A stretch of DNA of 64,000 nucleotides from Pseudomonadota bacterium (GTDB taxonomy: Bacteria; Pseudomonadota; Alphaproteobacteria; Rhizobiales; Xanthobacteraceae): NCBI GenBank assembly GCA_023387735.1, contig JAEWHP010000049.1:186001-250000 (forward strand). The letters are read 5' to 3'. The number at the start of each line of letters is the position of its first letter. Within the stretch, counting starts at the first letter, position 1. The notes beneath the pieces are model-generated. The model was not told the DNA's origin and did not search any database. It was given only the letters and a program-made list of their open reading frames with translations. Below are positions 25,994 through 35,502 of this stretch, piece after piece. The position numbers and the translations under genes were made by a program.

Positions 25994-27241
25994 ATGGACA
26001 GCCAGACGCCAGAGAGGAAAGCGCCCGTCAAAGCGCCCAGGTCGGAGCGCATTGCGCTCAACGTACTGGCACTGTGCTTTGTGCTCGCGCTGCTCGGCCG
26101 CGGCCTCTCCGACAGCTTTACGGTTTTTCTCAAACCGATCTCCGAGAGTTTCGGCTGGGACCGCGCGCAGGTAGTCTCGGTCTATTCGCTGACCTGGCTG
26201 GCCGGCGGGCTGATGGCGCCGGTCATCGGCCGGCTGTTCGACCGCTACGGCCCCCGTACGGTGTATTCGCTGGGGCTGCTTCTGATCGGCGGCGCATTCC
26301 TGGTGGCCTCATGGGCGCAGGCGCTGTGGCAATTGCAATTGAGCATTGGCCTCTGCGTCGGCATCGGCGTCGCCTTCGTCGGCAATGTGCCCAATTCGAT
26401 CCTGCTCGGCCGGTGGTTCGGTCCGCGCCTGCCAACCGCAATGGCTTTCGTCTATTCCGCGATGGGCGCGGGCGTCCTGGTGTTGCTGCCGGCGTCGCAG
26501 CTTCTGATCGATCATGTCGGGTGGCGCGGCGCCTACCAGCTTTTCGGCCTCGTCACACTTGGTTTGCTGTTACCCCTGTCGCTATTGCCGTGGCGCTTGT
26601 TCGCCCGCGGCGCGCCAGACATCGCCAGGAAAGCCAATGCCGAGTTCGTCGAGGGCGACTGGACGCTGGCAAGTGCAATGCGCCATCACGCATTCTGGGC
26701 GCTGTTTTCGACCTTCTTCTTCACGGCCGTCGGGATGTATGCGATTTCGGCGCAGATCGTCGCCTATTTGATCGACGCTGGCTTCCCGCCGCTCGAGGCC
26801 GCCACCGCGTGGGGTTTCTCCGGCATCGTGCTGCTGTTCGGCATGCTTGGCGTGACCCAACTCGACTCCATCATAGGACGCAGGCCGTCTGTGCTGCTGA
26901 GCTATGCGATTTCCATCATCGGGATCGGTTTGCTTTTTCTGCTGCAGTACTATCCGAGCTACTGGCTGCTCATCGCGTTCGTCGTCACCTTCGGCAGCAT
27001 GATCGGCTCGCGCGGACCGCTGATTACGGCGACGGCAATGAAGATTTTCCGGGGCGAACGCGTGGGCACCATCTTCGGTACGATCTCGATCGGCAGCGGC
27101 CTTGGCTCCGCCCTCGGGGCCTGGGCCGGCGGCCTGATCCACGACTGGACCCACAGCTACAACCCCGTGATGGCGTTTGCGCTGGTTGCCGTGGTGCTCG
27201 GGCTGATCCCGTTCCTGGTGGTGCCGGCGCTCAGGCGCTGA
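25994..27241 (+). CDS. Major facilitator superfamily transporter
   Basis: 415 residues from ATG 25994 (an upstream TTG at 25958 is in frame). Twelve hydrophobic segments, the first at IALNVLALCFVLALLGRGLSD. The MFS loop motif is GRLFDRYGPRTVY between helices 2 and 3, and the equivalent in the second half is DSIIGRRPSV. It resembles the oxalate/formate-antiporter or MCT-like MFS group (FLKPISESFGWDRAQV). Substrate unknown. Inner membrane. It follows tyrS by 69 bases in the same direction and could be co-transcribed. Confidence 0.85.
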   Translation: MDSQTPERKAPVKAPRSERIALNVLALCFVLALLGRGLSDSFTVFLKPISESFGWDRAQVVSVYSLTWLAGGLMAPVIGRLFDRYGPRTVYSLGLLLIGGAFLVASWAQALWQLQLSIGLCVGIGVAFVGNVPNSILLGRWFGPRLPTAMAFVYSAMGAGVLVLLPASQLLIDHVGWRGAYQLFGLVTLGLLLPLSLLPWRLFARGAPDIARKANAEFVEGDWTLASAMRHHAFWALFSTFFFTAVGMYAISAQIVAYLIDAGFPPLEAATAWGFSGIVLLFGMLGVTQLDSIIGRRPSVLLSYAISIIGIGLLFLLQYYPSYWLLIAFVVTFGSMIGSRGPLITATAMKIFRGERVGTIFGTISIGSGLGSALGAWAGGLIHDWTHSYNPVMAFALVAVVLGLIPFLVVPALRR

Positions 27242-27245
27242 CGGA

Positions 27246-30200
27246 CTAGTTATTCGGCGGGAATTCAATCGCGTTGTTGTTCTGCTTGCCGGTGTTGAAT
27301 TCGAAGATCTTGCGCAGCACGCCGGGCATGACAGCCGAAATCGGGTTGACTCGCAGCACCGGCTGCCCGGGCGTGCCGACCACTTCATAGGTCACGCCGA
27401 TCAGGCCTTCATTGCTGCCGCCGCCGAGGAACAGGCCGAGCACCGGAATCTGGCCGAACATGTTGTTGATCCCGTACATCGGAATGAAAGTGCCGCTCAT
27501 CCGCACCTGATTGGAAACGGTGTCGATGCTGCCTTCGATCGTCGCCCCGATGATCGGTCCCTTCACGACGCCATCGCGGATCGATAGCTGTCCATTCTGC
27601 CGGGTGAACTCGGCGCGCAGCGCGGTGAAGGAAACGCCGCCGCTCTGGGCGTTGTTGGTATTGCCCGCGGCCACACGCTCCAGCGAAGACTCGCCCCTGA
27701 TGGAGAAGTCACGGACGTTGATGAGCCCTTCCTTTGCGCTGGGTTCAGCCGTCGGCGGCTCCAACGCGAGCGACAATTGCCCGCCGACAACCTTGGAATA
27801 CATATCGGTGAAGCGGAAGAAGGCGCCGGCATCATTGGTCTGCAGGATTATGACATCGCGTCCCTGCCCCTGCCCGCGGCCGCGCAAATCCGCCGACAAC
27901 GGCGTGTCGCGCCCGATCTTGCCGGCGAGCGTAAAGTTCTTCACGACGCCGTTGCGGCGGGAGAACCTGCTGTCGACGCTGCGCAACGCCTCCCCATTGA
28001 ACCCCGCGACCGCGCCGAGCTTCACGTCGATATCGAAGTCGAGGTTCTTGGACTTGCTCTTGGGGTCGTCCCTGCCGGTGATCGCCGATTTCAGAAAGCC
28101 GCGGCCGTCGAACACGTCGCCGCGCATCGTGACCTTGACGACGCCATCGGCGTTGCGTTCGGCTTTCAGCGTCGTCTTGTCGCCGTCGGAGGGCGCGTAG
28201 GTCGGAAAGTTGGCGCTCATCAGGTCGCCGTTCTGGTCGACTTCCAGCGAGCCCTTGATCGATGCGCCGCCGCCTTCGACGACGATATCCTGGAACAGCG
28301 TCGACTGTTCCTTCTTGACCACATTGAAGGAGGCCTTGCCCGACTTGCCCGGCACCTTGACCCAGCCCGGCAGGATGTTGTCGAGTTTCAGCGAGGTGAG
28401 GTCGGCCTCGATGCCGACGCGGCTGTCGTGGTCGCCGATCTTGCCGACGACCTTGATCGGGATCGAGCCGCTGACGGCGGAGCCGAGGTCTAACCCAAGG
28501 CGCGCGCGGCTGGCATCGTCCAGCGTCGCCTGCAGCCTGATATCGGCGTCGCCATCGTTCGGCTTGCGATAATCCAGCGAGGCCGGCTGTCCGTTGATCT
28601 TGACGTCGCCCTTGACCTGATAGCCGGCATTGTTGGCGACCACCTTCAGCGCATTGGCTTCCAGCTTCTGGTTCATCACCAGCTTGTCGGCGGCGAATCC
28701 GGAGAGATCGGCCGTGACAGCGTAGGTGGTGTCGGCCTTGGTCATCGAGCCCTTGACCGGCATGCCCATCGAAATGGAGGCAGTCAAATTGCCCTTGCTG
28801 GAATTCGGATCGATCAGGGTGCCGGAGACGTCGCTGAGGCGGTCGGAGGCGAGAATTTCGGCGGCAGCCGGCACCGGCGCATCGACCCTGAACTTCACCT
28901 TCGACGGCGACGGCTTCGGCGCCATGTCCGGCACCTCGAACGTGAAGTCCGAAATGTTGATCTTGCGGCCGCCCGGCGTATCGGCAACGCCCTGCCCGAT
29001 CGTGACTGTCGCGGTCCGACCGGTGACCCGCGCCTTCAAGTCGGCATCGCGTACCGAGGGCATTTCGTCGACCGGACGTACCGTGACACCCGTTGCCGTG
29101 ATGTTGACGGCCAGGCCATCGTCAGGAATCGGCGGTCCCTTGCGCGACAGGTTGCGCACCGGTGAATTGACGCCGACCTCGATGCGCTGGAGCGTCCCCT
29201 TCTCGATCCGCTCGATCACCCATTCGCGCACCTCGGGCACGATCAGCACCGGCCACATCCGCTTGAGCGCGGATGCCGACATCGGCGTGCCGGCGAAGCC
29301 AAGCTGGAGCCGCGCCTCGTTCGCATAGTCGATGCTACCGGTGCCGGCGACGCCGATCTCGCCATTGCTGATGTCGGCCTGGGTGAGCAGCACGCGCTTG
29401 CGGTCGGTATCGAAGCGCATGCCGATGGAGATGCGGTTGAAGATCAGCGGTTGCTCTTTTTCGCTGCCGGCCAGCACGATCGTGCCGCCGCTGAACCCCA
29501 GTTGCCAATCCGTGATGTTACCGTTCGGCGGTTCGAGATGCGCAAGCAGCGTGATGCGGTTGGTGCCGGAAACGATCTTGAACGGGGCGACCAGCACGCG
29601 CCGTCCCGAATCCCATTCGACGCTCACTTCAGCCGAATCGATCGCCATCGGATAATCGGGCGTATCGCTGTCGATGAGATGTCCGGCGCCCGCGCTCACC
29701 TTGCCGCGAAAGTACGTCGGCAGGCCGTCGCGGCCCAGTTCGCCCTTCAGTTCACCGGACAGCGGCAGATCTGCGCTGTAGGTGAGGTCCTTGACCCGCA
29801 TCGCCAGCAGGATGTTGGCGGACGGCACCTTGTCGGCGCGAAGATCGACCGACCGTACGCCATTCTGCTGCGGCCCGACCGCGACCCGCAGCGACCATGG
29901 ATTTGCGCCCTCTTCGCCGAGCCGGACCGCGACGCCGCCCCCGCTCGGCCGGCGCATGCTGAGGCTGATATTTTCAAACGACCATTTGTTGCCGCGCTGC
30001 TGGTCGTCGACGATGAGATTGCCGTTCTTGAGGCCGATCTCGTTCAGGTTCTGGCCGTCGAGCCCGGTCATGCTGAGGCTGTCGAGCCAGTCGAGGCTGG
30101 CCAGCAACCCGTTTTGCGTTGGATCCGGCGCTGCCGCCGCGACACCCGGCGCTTGACGCGGGAATGTTGGCGCAAGTCCTGCGTCTCTCTTCGAGGCGAC

Positions 30201-30833
30201 GCCGGTCGCCAGCGGTTTTGAGGTATCACCGGCGGATACCGTGACCTGGCCATCCGGTGCAATCCGCACGGCGAGTTCGGCATCGACCAGACTGAGTCTC
30301 TCCGCGCGCAGCCGCCCCAGCAGCAGCGCGGTGCCGGACAGCTTCACCTCGGCCTTCGGTGCGGTGGCGACGACGGCGTTATCGCGGTCGCGAACCACGA
30401 TGTCACGGATGCGCACAGCGATGCTGATTCGACCGGCCCGCTCGATCTGCGTGCCGCCGATTTCGACCGTATTGCCGTGGCCGATGTTGTCCTCGATTGC
30501 GGCAGCAAGCCACGGCGTCGCCAGGTCGAGATTGATCGGTCCGGCACCCAGCCGCCACCATAGCCCGCCGAAACAGGTCACGAAGACCGCCGCCATCACG
30601 GCGACCGCAACGCCCAGGCGCCTGATCCAGCGTTCGCCGGCCAGCCGCCGCCGCAGCCCTGCAAACCTGTAGCCGGCCCGACCGAATCCGGAACTGCGCC
30701 GCGACAGCAACCGGCGCGCGCGGGAACGCGCCGCCTCGTCGGTCTCCTGATCCCAGCCAGCCGCCTCATCCCAATGCGGGATCTGAGCCTCGGCACGCGG
30801 ATTCGACCCCTTGGGCGAAGTATTCCTAGCCAT
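27246..30833 (-). CDS. Giant AsmA-like/YhdP-type envelope protein (DUF3971)
   Basis: About 1195 residues from ATG 30833, which has GAGAGG 8 bases upstream; an in-frame ATG at 31037 would add 68 residues of low-complexity sequence. A cytoplasmic basic N-terminus of 70 residues is followed by one membrane helix (VAVAVMAAVFVTCFGGLWW) and a very long beta-rich periplasmic part with repeated Gly/Asp strands. The C-terminal AsmA-like region (GVSFTALRAEFTRQNGQLSIRDGVVKGPIIGATIEGSID) is clear. Size and layout match YhdP of Enterobacteria (1266 residues), one of the bridge proteins moving phospholipids to the outer membrane. A candidate promoter, TTGGGC-N17-TATTAA read leftward, lies near 30930-30960. 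It faces the MFS gene, with only four bases between the stop codons. Confidence 0.85.
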   Translation of the reverse strand: MARNTSPKGSNPRAEAQIPHWDEAAGWDQETDEAARSRARRLLSRRSSGFGRAGYRFAGLRRRLAGERWIRRLGVAVAVMAAVFVTCFGGLWWRLGAGPINLDLATPWLAAAIEDNIGHGNTVEIGGTQIERAGRISIAVRIRDIVVRDRDNAVVATAPKAEVKLSGTALLLGRLRAERLSLVDAELAVRIAPDGQVTVSAGDTSKPLATGVASKRDAGLAPTFPRQAPGVAAAAPDPTQNGLLASLDWLDSLSMTGLDGQNLNEIGLKNGNLIVDDQQRGNKWSFENISLSMRRPSGGGVAVRLGEEGANPWSLRVAVGPQQNGVRSVDLRADKVPSANILLAMRVKDLTYSADLPLSGELKGELGRDGLPTYFRGKVSAGAGHLIDSDTPDYPMAIDSAEVSVEWDSGRRVLVAPFKIVSGTNRITLLAHLEPPNGNITDWQLGFSGGTIVLAGSEKEQPLIFNRISIGMRFDTDRKRVLLTQADISNGEIGVAGTGSIDYANEARLQLGFAGTPMSASALKRMWPVLIVPEVREWVIERIEKGTLQRIEVGVNSPVRNLSRKGPPIPDDGLAVNITATGVTVRPVDEMPSVRDADLKARVTGRTATVTIGQGVADTPGGRKINISDFTFEVPDMAPKPSPSKVKFRVDAPVPAAAEILASDRLSDVSGTLIDPNSSKGNLTASISMGMPVKGSMTKADTTYAVTADLSGFAADKLVMNQKLEANALKVVANNAGYQVKGDVKINGQPASLDYRKPNDGDADIRLQATLDDASRARLGLDLGSAVSGSIPIKVVGKIGDHDSRVGIEADLTSLKLDNILPGWVKVPGKSGKASFNVVKKEQSTLFQDIVVEGGGASIKGSLEVDQNGDLMSANFPTYAPSDGDKTTLKAERNADGVVKVTMRGDVFDGRGFLKSAITGRDDPKSKSKNLDFDIDVKLGAVAGFNGEALRSVDSRFSRRNGVVKNFTLAGKIGRDTPLSADLRGRGQGQGRDVIILQTNDAGAFFRFTDMYSKVVGGQLSLALEPPTAEPSAKEGLINVRDFSIRGESSLERVAAGNTNNAQSGGVSFTALRAEFTRQNGQLSIRDGVVKGPIIGATIEGSIDTVSNQVRMSGTFIPMYGINNMFGQIPVLGLFLGGGSNEGLIGVTYEVVGTPGQPVLRVNPISAVMPGVLRKIFEFNTGKQNNNAIEFPPNN

Positions 30834-31130
30834 TGCCTCTCGGTGCTGGCGGTGAGGTTGATCGCCGTCATGGGCGCGCCGATCGATCGGTATCGGGCGC
30901 TCCTGTGCCGGCATCGCTGCCAATCCTCGATTAATACTGTTACTCGTGGTCGGGCCCAAGGGTTGATTGGGTCCCCCCGTAAACGAGCGGACGGGTGGTG
31001 CGTCGAAATCCTTGTAACTGTACTCCGAGGTCATCAAACTTGCCTGGCCGCCGGAGCGAATCCGACGATTAGGGACAAGATCCGCAATACCCTAATGGTT
31101 GATCCGCGGAAAGCGACGAAAGGAAGGCGT

Positions 31131-31976
31131 ATGTCCAAGAAAACGCGCAAGAAAACCTCCAAGGCTTCTTCCGGGAAGTCCAGCCGGACATCCGCCGCCA
31201 AACCGTCGGCAGCCAGGGCCGCCCGCGGCTCGAAGGCATCGGCCAAAAAGCCGGTCGCCAAGGCCGGCAAGGCGGCGGCCAGGAAAGCCGCAAAGGGAGC
31301 TGCGAAGGCTGCCGGCAAGAAGCCTGCCCGGAAACCGACCCAAACACCCAAAGCCGCTTCGGTCAAAGCGTCGCACAAGCCCCCATCGAAATCGTTAAAA
31401 TCCAATATATCGGCGCCGGCCAGGGAGGATCGCCCCAGGGCAGTTGCCGAGCAATCCTCCAAGACGGACCACCAGCCGGTTCCCAAGGCAGCATCGGCTG
31501 AACGCGCCAAAGAGAGGGCCAAGGAAGGCGCCTTGGCGCCCGCCTTCGAACTGCCGCGTGATGGAGGAGGCAGCGTCTCACTCGCCGAATACGCCGGCAG
31601 GAAACTGGTGCTGTTCTTCTATCCGCGCGCCGACACGCCGGGCTGCACCCGCGAAGCCATCGACTTCACGCGGCTGAACAGCGCCTTTGCCGACGAAGGC
31701 GTAGCCGTGCTCGGCGTCTCGGCCGACAGCGTCAAGGCCCAGGAATCCTTCCGCGACAAGCACCAGCTTGCGGTTCCTCTGATCTCGGATGAGACCCATG
31801 AGATGCTCGAGGCCTATGGGGCGTGGGGCGAAAAATCCATGTATGGCAGGAGCTTCATGGGGATCATTCGGACCACGGTCCTGATCGGCGCCGACGGGCG
31901 TATCGCCCGGATCTGGCGCAATGTCCGGGTCGACGGTCACGCCGACGAAGTGCTGGCGGCGGTCCGCGAGGCTTGA
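31131..31976 (+). CDS. BCP/PrxQ-type peroxiredoxin with histone-H1-like N-terminal tail
   Basis: 281 residues from ATG 31131, preceded by AAGGAAGG; ATG 31095 is in frame but has no such site. Residues 1-130 are almost only Lys, Ala, Ser, Pro and Arg (KKTRKKTSKASSGKSSRTS, KPVAKAGKAAARKAAKGAAK), a linker-histone-like basic tail. Residues 131-281 are a complete AhpC/TSA domain: APAFELPRDGG, LVLFFYPRADTPGCTREAIDF with peroxidatic Cys172, and YGRSFMGIIRTTVLIGADGRI. The second Cys usually five residues after the first in E. coli BCP is absent, so it is a 1-Cys form or uses another thiol. Expected to reduce hydroperoxides, perhaps on DNA. Confidence 0.88.
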   Translation: MSKKTRKKTSKASSGKSSRTSAAKPSAARAARGSKASAKKPVAKAGKAAARKAAKGAAKAAGKKPARKPTQTPKAASVKASHKPPSKSLKSNISAPAREDRPRAVAEQSSKTDHQPVPKAASAERAKERAKEGALAPAFELPRDGGGSVSLAEYAGRKLVLFFYPRADTPGCTREAIDFTRLNSAFADEGVAVLGVSADSVKAQESFRDKHQLAVPLISDETHEMLEAYGAWGEKSMYGRSFMGIIRTTVLIGADGRIARIWRNVRVDGHADEVLAAVREA

Positions 31977-32076
31977 ATTGGATGTCCCCTTTTCCAAAAA
32001 TTAACCATGAGCGGGTCAAATCGGCAGCGTAAAAAGAGCCGTACGGAACTCATCTCCGACCGGCGCTGGAGTGCCG

Positions 32077-33426
32077 ATGTCGTATCGTTCCGGTCACCAT
32101 TCCGACCACCACCATCCCCATGATCACGGCCGGGCGCCGCCCCGGCGCCCCGCCCCGCAAGCCGCCGCAGCCGTCCTCGACCGCCATGGCTATTCGATCG
32201 TCCATGCCGGCAAGCAGGTCCGGATCGGTCCCGTGGTGTTCTGGATCGTGGTCGGGACCATTGTCCTGCTCGGCATGTGGTCGGCGGCAACCGCCACTTA
32301 CTTCGCGTTTCGCGACGACGTCCTGACCCGGCTGATCGCCCGTCAGGCCGAGATGCAATACGCCTACGAGGACCGCATCGCCGAACTGCGCGCCAAGGTC
32401 GATCGCACCACCAGTCGCCAGTTGCTCGATCAGGAACAGTTCGACCAGAAGCTCGACCAGATCATGCGCCGTCAGACGGCCCTGGAATCCCGCGCCACCG
32501 CACTCGGCGCCATACCCGATGCGGCGGCCACCGGATCGATTCGTTCCCCGGCCCGCGGCGCGGCCGTGGACACGCCCGCGTCCGGCACGCCGAAACCATC
32601 GCCGATCAGCGACACCGTGATCTTCGTGGCGCCGCCGGATCGCGAGGCACGTCTGGAATCGCGCGCACCCACGACCGCCAAGGCGCACCCCAATCAGTTC
32701 GCCAAGGCGCAGGGCGTCGACAACGTCCTCGTTCGCCTGCAGACATCGCTCGACGGCGTCGAGCGGCGGCAGATGGCGGCGTTGAGCGCGGTCGAGGACA
32801 GCATGGAATCGCGCGTCCGTCGCATGCGCGGCGTCTTCAACGATCTCGGGCTCGACATGGCGCAACTGGAAGCGGCGACGCCGCGCTCCGCCATCGGCGG
32901 TCCGTTCGTGCCGGTGAAGCTTTCTGCGGATGCCGGCGCTTTCGAGCGACAGCTCTACCGGATCAATGTCACCCGCACCCAGATGCAGCGGCTGAGCGCT
33001 ACGCTGGCGCTGGTGCCGTTCCGCAAGCCCGTTGTCGGCGAGGTCGAGTTCACCTCCGGCTTCGGCGTCCGCAGCGACCCCTTCCTGGGCCGTCCGGCCA
33101 TGCACACCGGCCTCGACTTCCGTGCCGCCACCGGCGATCCCGTCCGCGCCACCGCGAACGGCAAGGTGGCCTCATCGGGATGGATGGGCGGCTATGGCCG
33201 CATGGTGGAAATCGACCATGGCAACGGCCTGTCGACGCGCTACGGCCACCTTTCGGAGATTCACGTCAAGGTCGGCGATGTCGTCAAGATCGGACAGGTG
33301 ATCGGCGCGGTGGGCTCCACCGGCCGCTCCACGGGGCCGCATCTGCACTATGAAACCCGGATCGACGGCGACGCGGTGGATCCGCAGAAATTCCTGCGCG
33401 CCGGCGTCAGGCTGAGCTCGGGCTAG
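32077..33426 (+). CDS. M23 family peptidoglycan endopeptidase, membrane-anchored
   Basis: 449 residues from ATG 32077 (GTG 32071 is also in frame; GGAG lies before both). His-rich N-terminus (GHHSDHHHPHDHG), one membrane helix around GPVVFWIVVGTIVLLGMW, then a coiled-coil/linker region with Pro/Ala-rich stretches, and a C-terminal LytM domain. Zinc ligands are in MHTGLDF (H-x3-D) and GPHLHYE (H-x-H), so it should be an active endopeptidase rather than a degenerate activator. Expected role: cleaving cross-links during growth or division in the periplasm. A histidine cluster at the cytoplasmic end is unusual. About 100 bases downstream of the peroxiredoxin gene. Confidence 0.88.
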   Translation: MSYRSGHHSDHHHPHDHGRAPPRRPAPQAAAAVLDRHGYSIVHAGKQVRIGPVVFWIVVGTIVLLGMWSAATATYFAFRDDVLTRLIARQAEMQYAYEDRIAELRAKVDRTTSRQLLDQEQFDQKLDQIMRRQTALESRATALGAIPDAAATGSIRSPARGAAVDTPASGTPKPSPISDTVIFVAPPDREARLESRAPTTAKAHPNQFAKAQGVDNVLVRLQTSLDGVERRQMAALSAVEDSMESRVRRMRGVFNDLGLDMAQLEAATPRSAIGGPFVPVKLSADAGAFERQLYRINVTRTQMQRLSATLALVPFRKPVVGEVEFTSGFGVRSDPFLGRPAMHTGLDFRAATGDPVRATANGKVASSGWMGGYGRMVEIDHGNGLSTRYGHLSEIHVKVGDVVKIGQVIGAVGSTGRSTGPHLHYETRIDGDAVDPQKFLRAGVRLSSG

Positions 33427-33612
33427 GGCTGACGCACAAAATAGCGAAAACAACCCCATGCAAAGTACAATGGGGCACCGAAACCGGCGCGCGTACCGGC
33501 CTCGGAGATTCTTTTTTCCTCCATGTCGGCTCGCAGGGAGGCCGGGCGTCCTTGGGGCAGAGACTGGGCCAACCCAACCAATGCTCCGCTCAGTCATGGA
33601 GAAAATAAACCC

Positions 33613-34062
33613 ATGTCCCAAGGCAACACCGTTCGCTTGCATCGCGTCTTCGCCACCACGCCGGAGAAGCTTTCTCGTGCCTTCCTCGACGCGGACGCGA
33701 TGGCCAAATGGCTGCCGCCGTACGGCTTCACCTGCAAGGTCCATCATTTCGAGGCGAAGGTCGGCGGCACATTTCGAATGTCGTTCTCCAACTTCACGAC
33801 GAAGTCGGAACATTCGTTCAGTGGCGAATATCTTGAGATCGTGCCCAACGAGCGAATTCGCTACACCGACCGGTTCGACGACCCCAATCTGCCTGGCACC
33901 ATCGAGGTCACCATCAACCTGAAAGCGGTGGCTTGCGGAACCGAAATCAACATCGAGCAGGCGAACCTGCCGACGCTGATTCCGGTCGAGTCCTGCTATC
34001 TCGGCTGGCAGCAGTCGCTCGCGCAGCTGGCGCTGCTCGTTGAGCCGGACATTCCGGGATAG
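33613..34062 (+). CDS. SRPBCC/AHSA1-family protein
   Basis: 149 residues from ATG 33613, with GGAGA ten bases before. START-like fold: VRLHRVFATTPEKLSRAFLDADAMAKWLPPYGFTC, VGGTFRMSFSNFTTKSEHSFSGEYLEIVPNERI and the C-terminal helix CYLGWQQSLAQLALLVEP. This family binds hydrophobic ligands or acts as a co-chaperone-like module; in rhizobia it is uncharacterised. Cytoplasmic. The 186-base gap before it contains CCGGCGCGCGTACCGGCC-like palindromic text and a T run (TTCTTTTTTCC near 33509) that may end the M23 transcript. Confidence 0.82.
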   Translation: MSQGNTVRLHRVFATTPEKLSRAFLDADAMAKWLPPYGFTCKVHHFEAKVGGTFRMSFSNFTTKSEHSFSGEYLEIVPNERIRYTDRFDDPNLPGTIEVTINLKAVACGTEINIEQANLPTLIPVESCYLGWQQSLAQLALLVEPDIPG

Positions 34063-34100
34063 TCACGTCGGATGCGAGGGACCGCGCCCTCGTCCTCGTG

Positions 34101-35324
34101 TTAGTGCCCGACCTCGCCGGCGATGATATCTCCGAACAGCTCCCAGCTCTCGCCGTTGAACCTCATCAACTGCATCTGCTCGATCGGAAAGAAATCGTTG
34201 GCGCTGGTATTTGCCTTGATGCCGGGCAACAGCACGTCGCTGGAGAAATCCTTCAGGTTCGCGGCCTGCTTCATCACGTTCTCACGCGTGAGGTTGTCTC
34301 CGCACTGCTTCAGGACCTGCACCATGGTCTGCGCCGTGGCATAGCCATAGACGTTGTTGTTGTTTGTCTTGTCGCCATCCGGGAAATATTTGTCCATGAA
34401 AGCGAGCCAGGTCTTGATGCCGGGATCGTCCTTCCACACCGGATCGGTGGGATCCTTCAGGTAGGCGGTCGAGATGATGCCCTTGGCATTTTCGAGGCCC
34501 GCCGGCTTGAGCACCGTCGCAACCGATGTCGAGACATTGCCGAGCAGGTATGCCGGCTTCCAGCCCAGTTCCGCGACCTTGCGGATCGCCTGCGCCGCCC
34601 CCTTCGGGGCTGCCCACGTCATGAAGATGTCAGCGCCGGAATCCTTCAGCGCGACGATCTGCGAATCGATGGTGGGATCGGAGACCTCATAGGATTTGTC
34701 GGCGATGATCATGCTGGCCTTGGCGCCAAGACCGTCGCGCAGGCCCTTCATCTGGTCCTTGCCAGCGTCGTCATTCTGCCAAAGCGCCGCGATCTTGCCG
34801 TTCGGGAAGTTCTTGAGAATGTAGGCGGCATAGATGCGGCCTTCGCTCTGGTAGTTGGGCTGCCAACCCATGGTCCACGGAAAGTTCTGCGGATCGCCGA
34901 ATTTGGTCGCGCCTGTCGCCACGAACAATTGCGGCACTTTCTTCGCGTTCATGTATTTCTGGGTGGCCGAGTTGGACTGGGTTCCGAGCGGCTGGAAGAT
35001 CAGCAGCACTTCATCGCTTTCGACCAGCTTACGTGCCTGTTCGACCGCCTTTGGCGGACTGAAGGCATCGTCGTAGCTGATGAAGTTGATCTTGCGGCCA
35101 TTGATGCCGCCTTCCTCGTTGATCTTCCTGAAATAGGCCGCCTGCGCCTTGCCGATCACCCCATAGGCCGAAGCAGGTCCGCTATAGGGCATGATGTTGC
35201 CGATCTTGATTTCGGTATCGCTGGCGCCGGGATCGTATTTCTTCTGCGCGCTGGCTGCGGTCGCGGCCGTTGCAGCGACGGCGAACGCCGTCAGGGCCAC
35301 GAGATTTTTCATGCGGACCGGCAT
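34101..35324 (-). CDS. ABC transporter substrate-binding protein, branched-chain amino-acid type
   Basis: 407 residues from ATG 35324, with GGGAGA upstream; the frame continues to 35648 but without signal. Signal peptide MKNLVALTAFAVAATAATAASAQ. Peripla_BP_6/LivK-like features: DTEIKIGNIMPYSGPASAYG, NEEGGINGRKINFISYDDAFSPPKAVEQARKLVE, and WQNDDAGKDQMKGLRDGLGAK. Such proteins bind amino acids or related small molecules in the periplasm for a Liv-type ABC importer. No permease or ATPase genes are next to it, so it is an orphan. A perfect CAAGCA-TG-TGCTTG palindrome lies upstream at 35397-35410. Confidence 0.9.
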   Translation of the reverse strand: MPVRMKNLVALTAFAVAATAATAASAQKKYDPGASDTEIKIGNIMPYSGPASAYGVIGKAQAAYFRKINEEGGINGRKINFISYDDAFSPPKAVEQARKLVESDEVLLIFQPLGTQSNSATQKYMNAKKVPQLFVATGATKFGDPQNFPWTMGWQPNYQSEGRIYAAYILKNFPNGKIAALWQNDDAGKDQMKGLRDGLGAKASMIIADKSYEVSDPTIDSQIVALKDSGADIFMTWAAPKGAAQAIRKVAELGWKPAYLLGNVSTSVATVLKPAGLENAKGIISTAYLKDPTDPVWKDDPGIKTWLAFMDKYFPDGDKTNNNNVYGYATAQTMVQVLKQCGDNLTRENVMKQAANLKDFSSDVLLPGIKANTSANDFFPIEQMQLMRFNGESWELFGDIIAGEVGH

Positions 35325-35396
35325 CGATTTCTCCCTATCGCTTTTTTTGACCGAGTCTTGTTCTGACCCGAGTTTCGCAAGCAGCTTCAACCCTTG

Positions 35397-35410
35397 CAAG
35401 CATGTGCTTG
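35397..35410. promoter_or_regulatory. Perfect short palindrome upstream of the binding-protein gene
   Basis: CAAGCA-TG-TGCTTG, six-base arms around two bases, 73 bases before the binding-protein start and 93 bases before the divergent carbamoyltransferase start. It could be an operator for either gene; no regulator is suggested by the window. Confidence 0.35.
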
Positions 35411-35502
35411 TTCCGCGTAACGAAACAGCGGTTGTTGGGCAGAACCAATTGTGGTCATCTCCCGGCGATTTTGATTGGCGCTCCGGGGCAGACTGATTGG
35501 AC

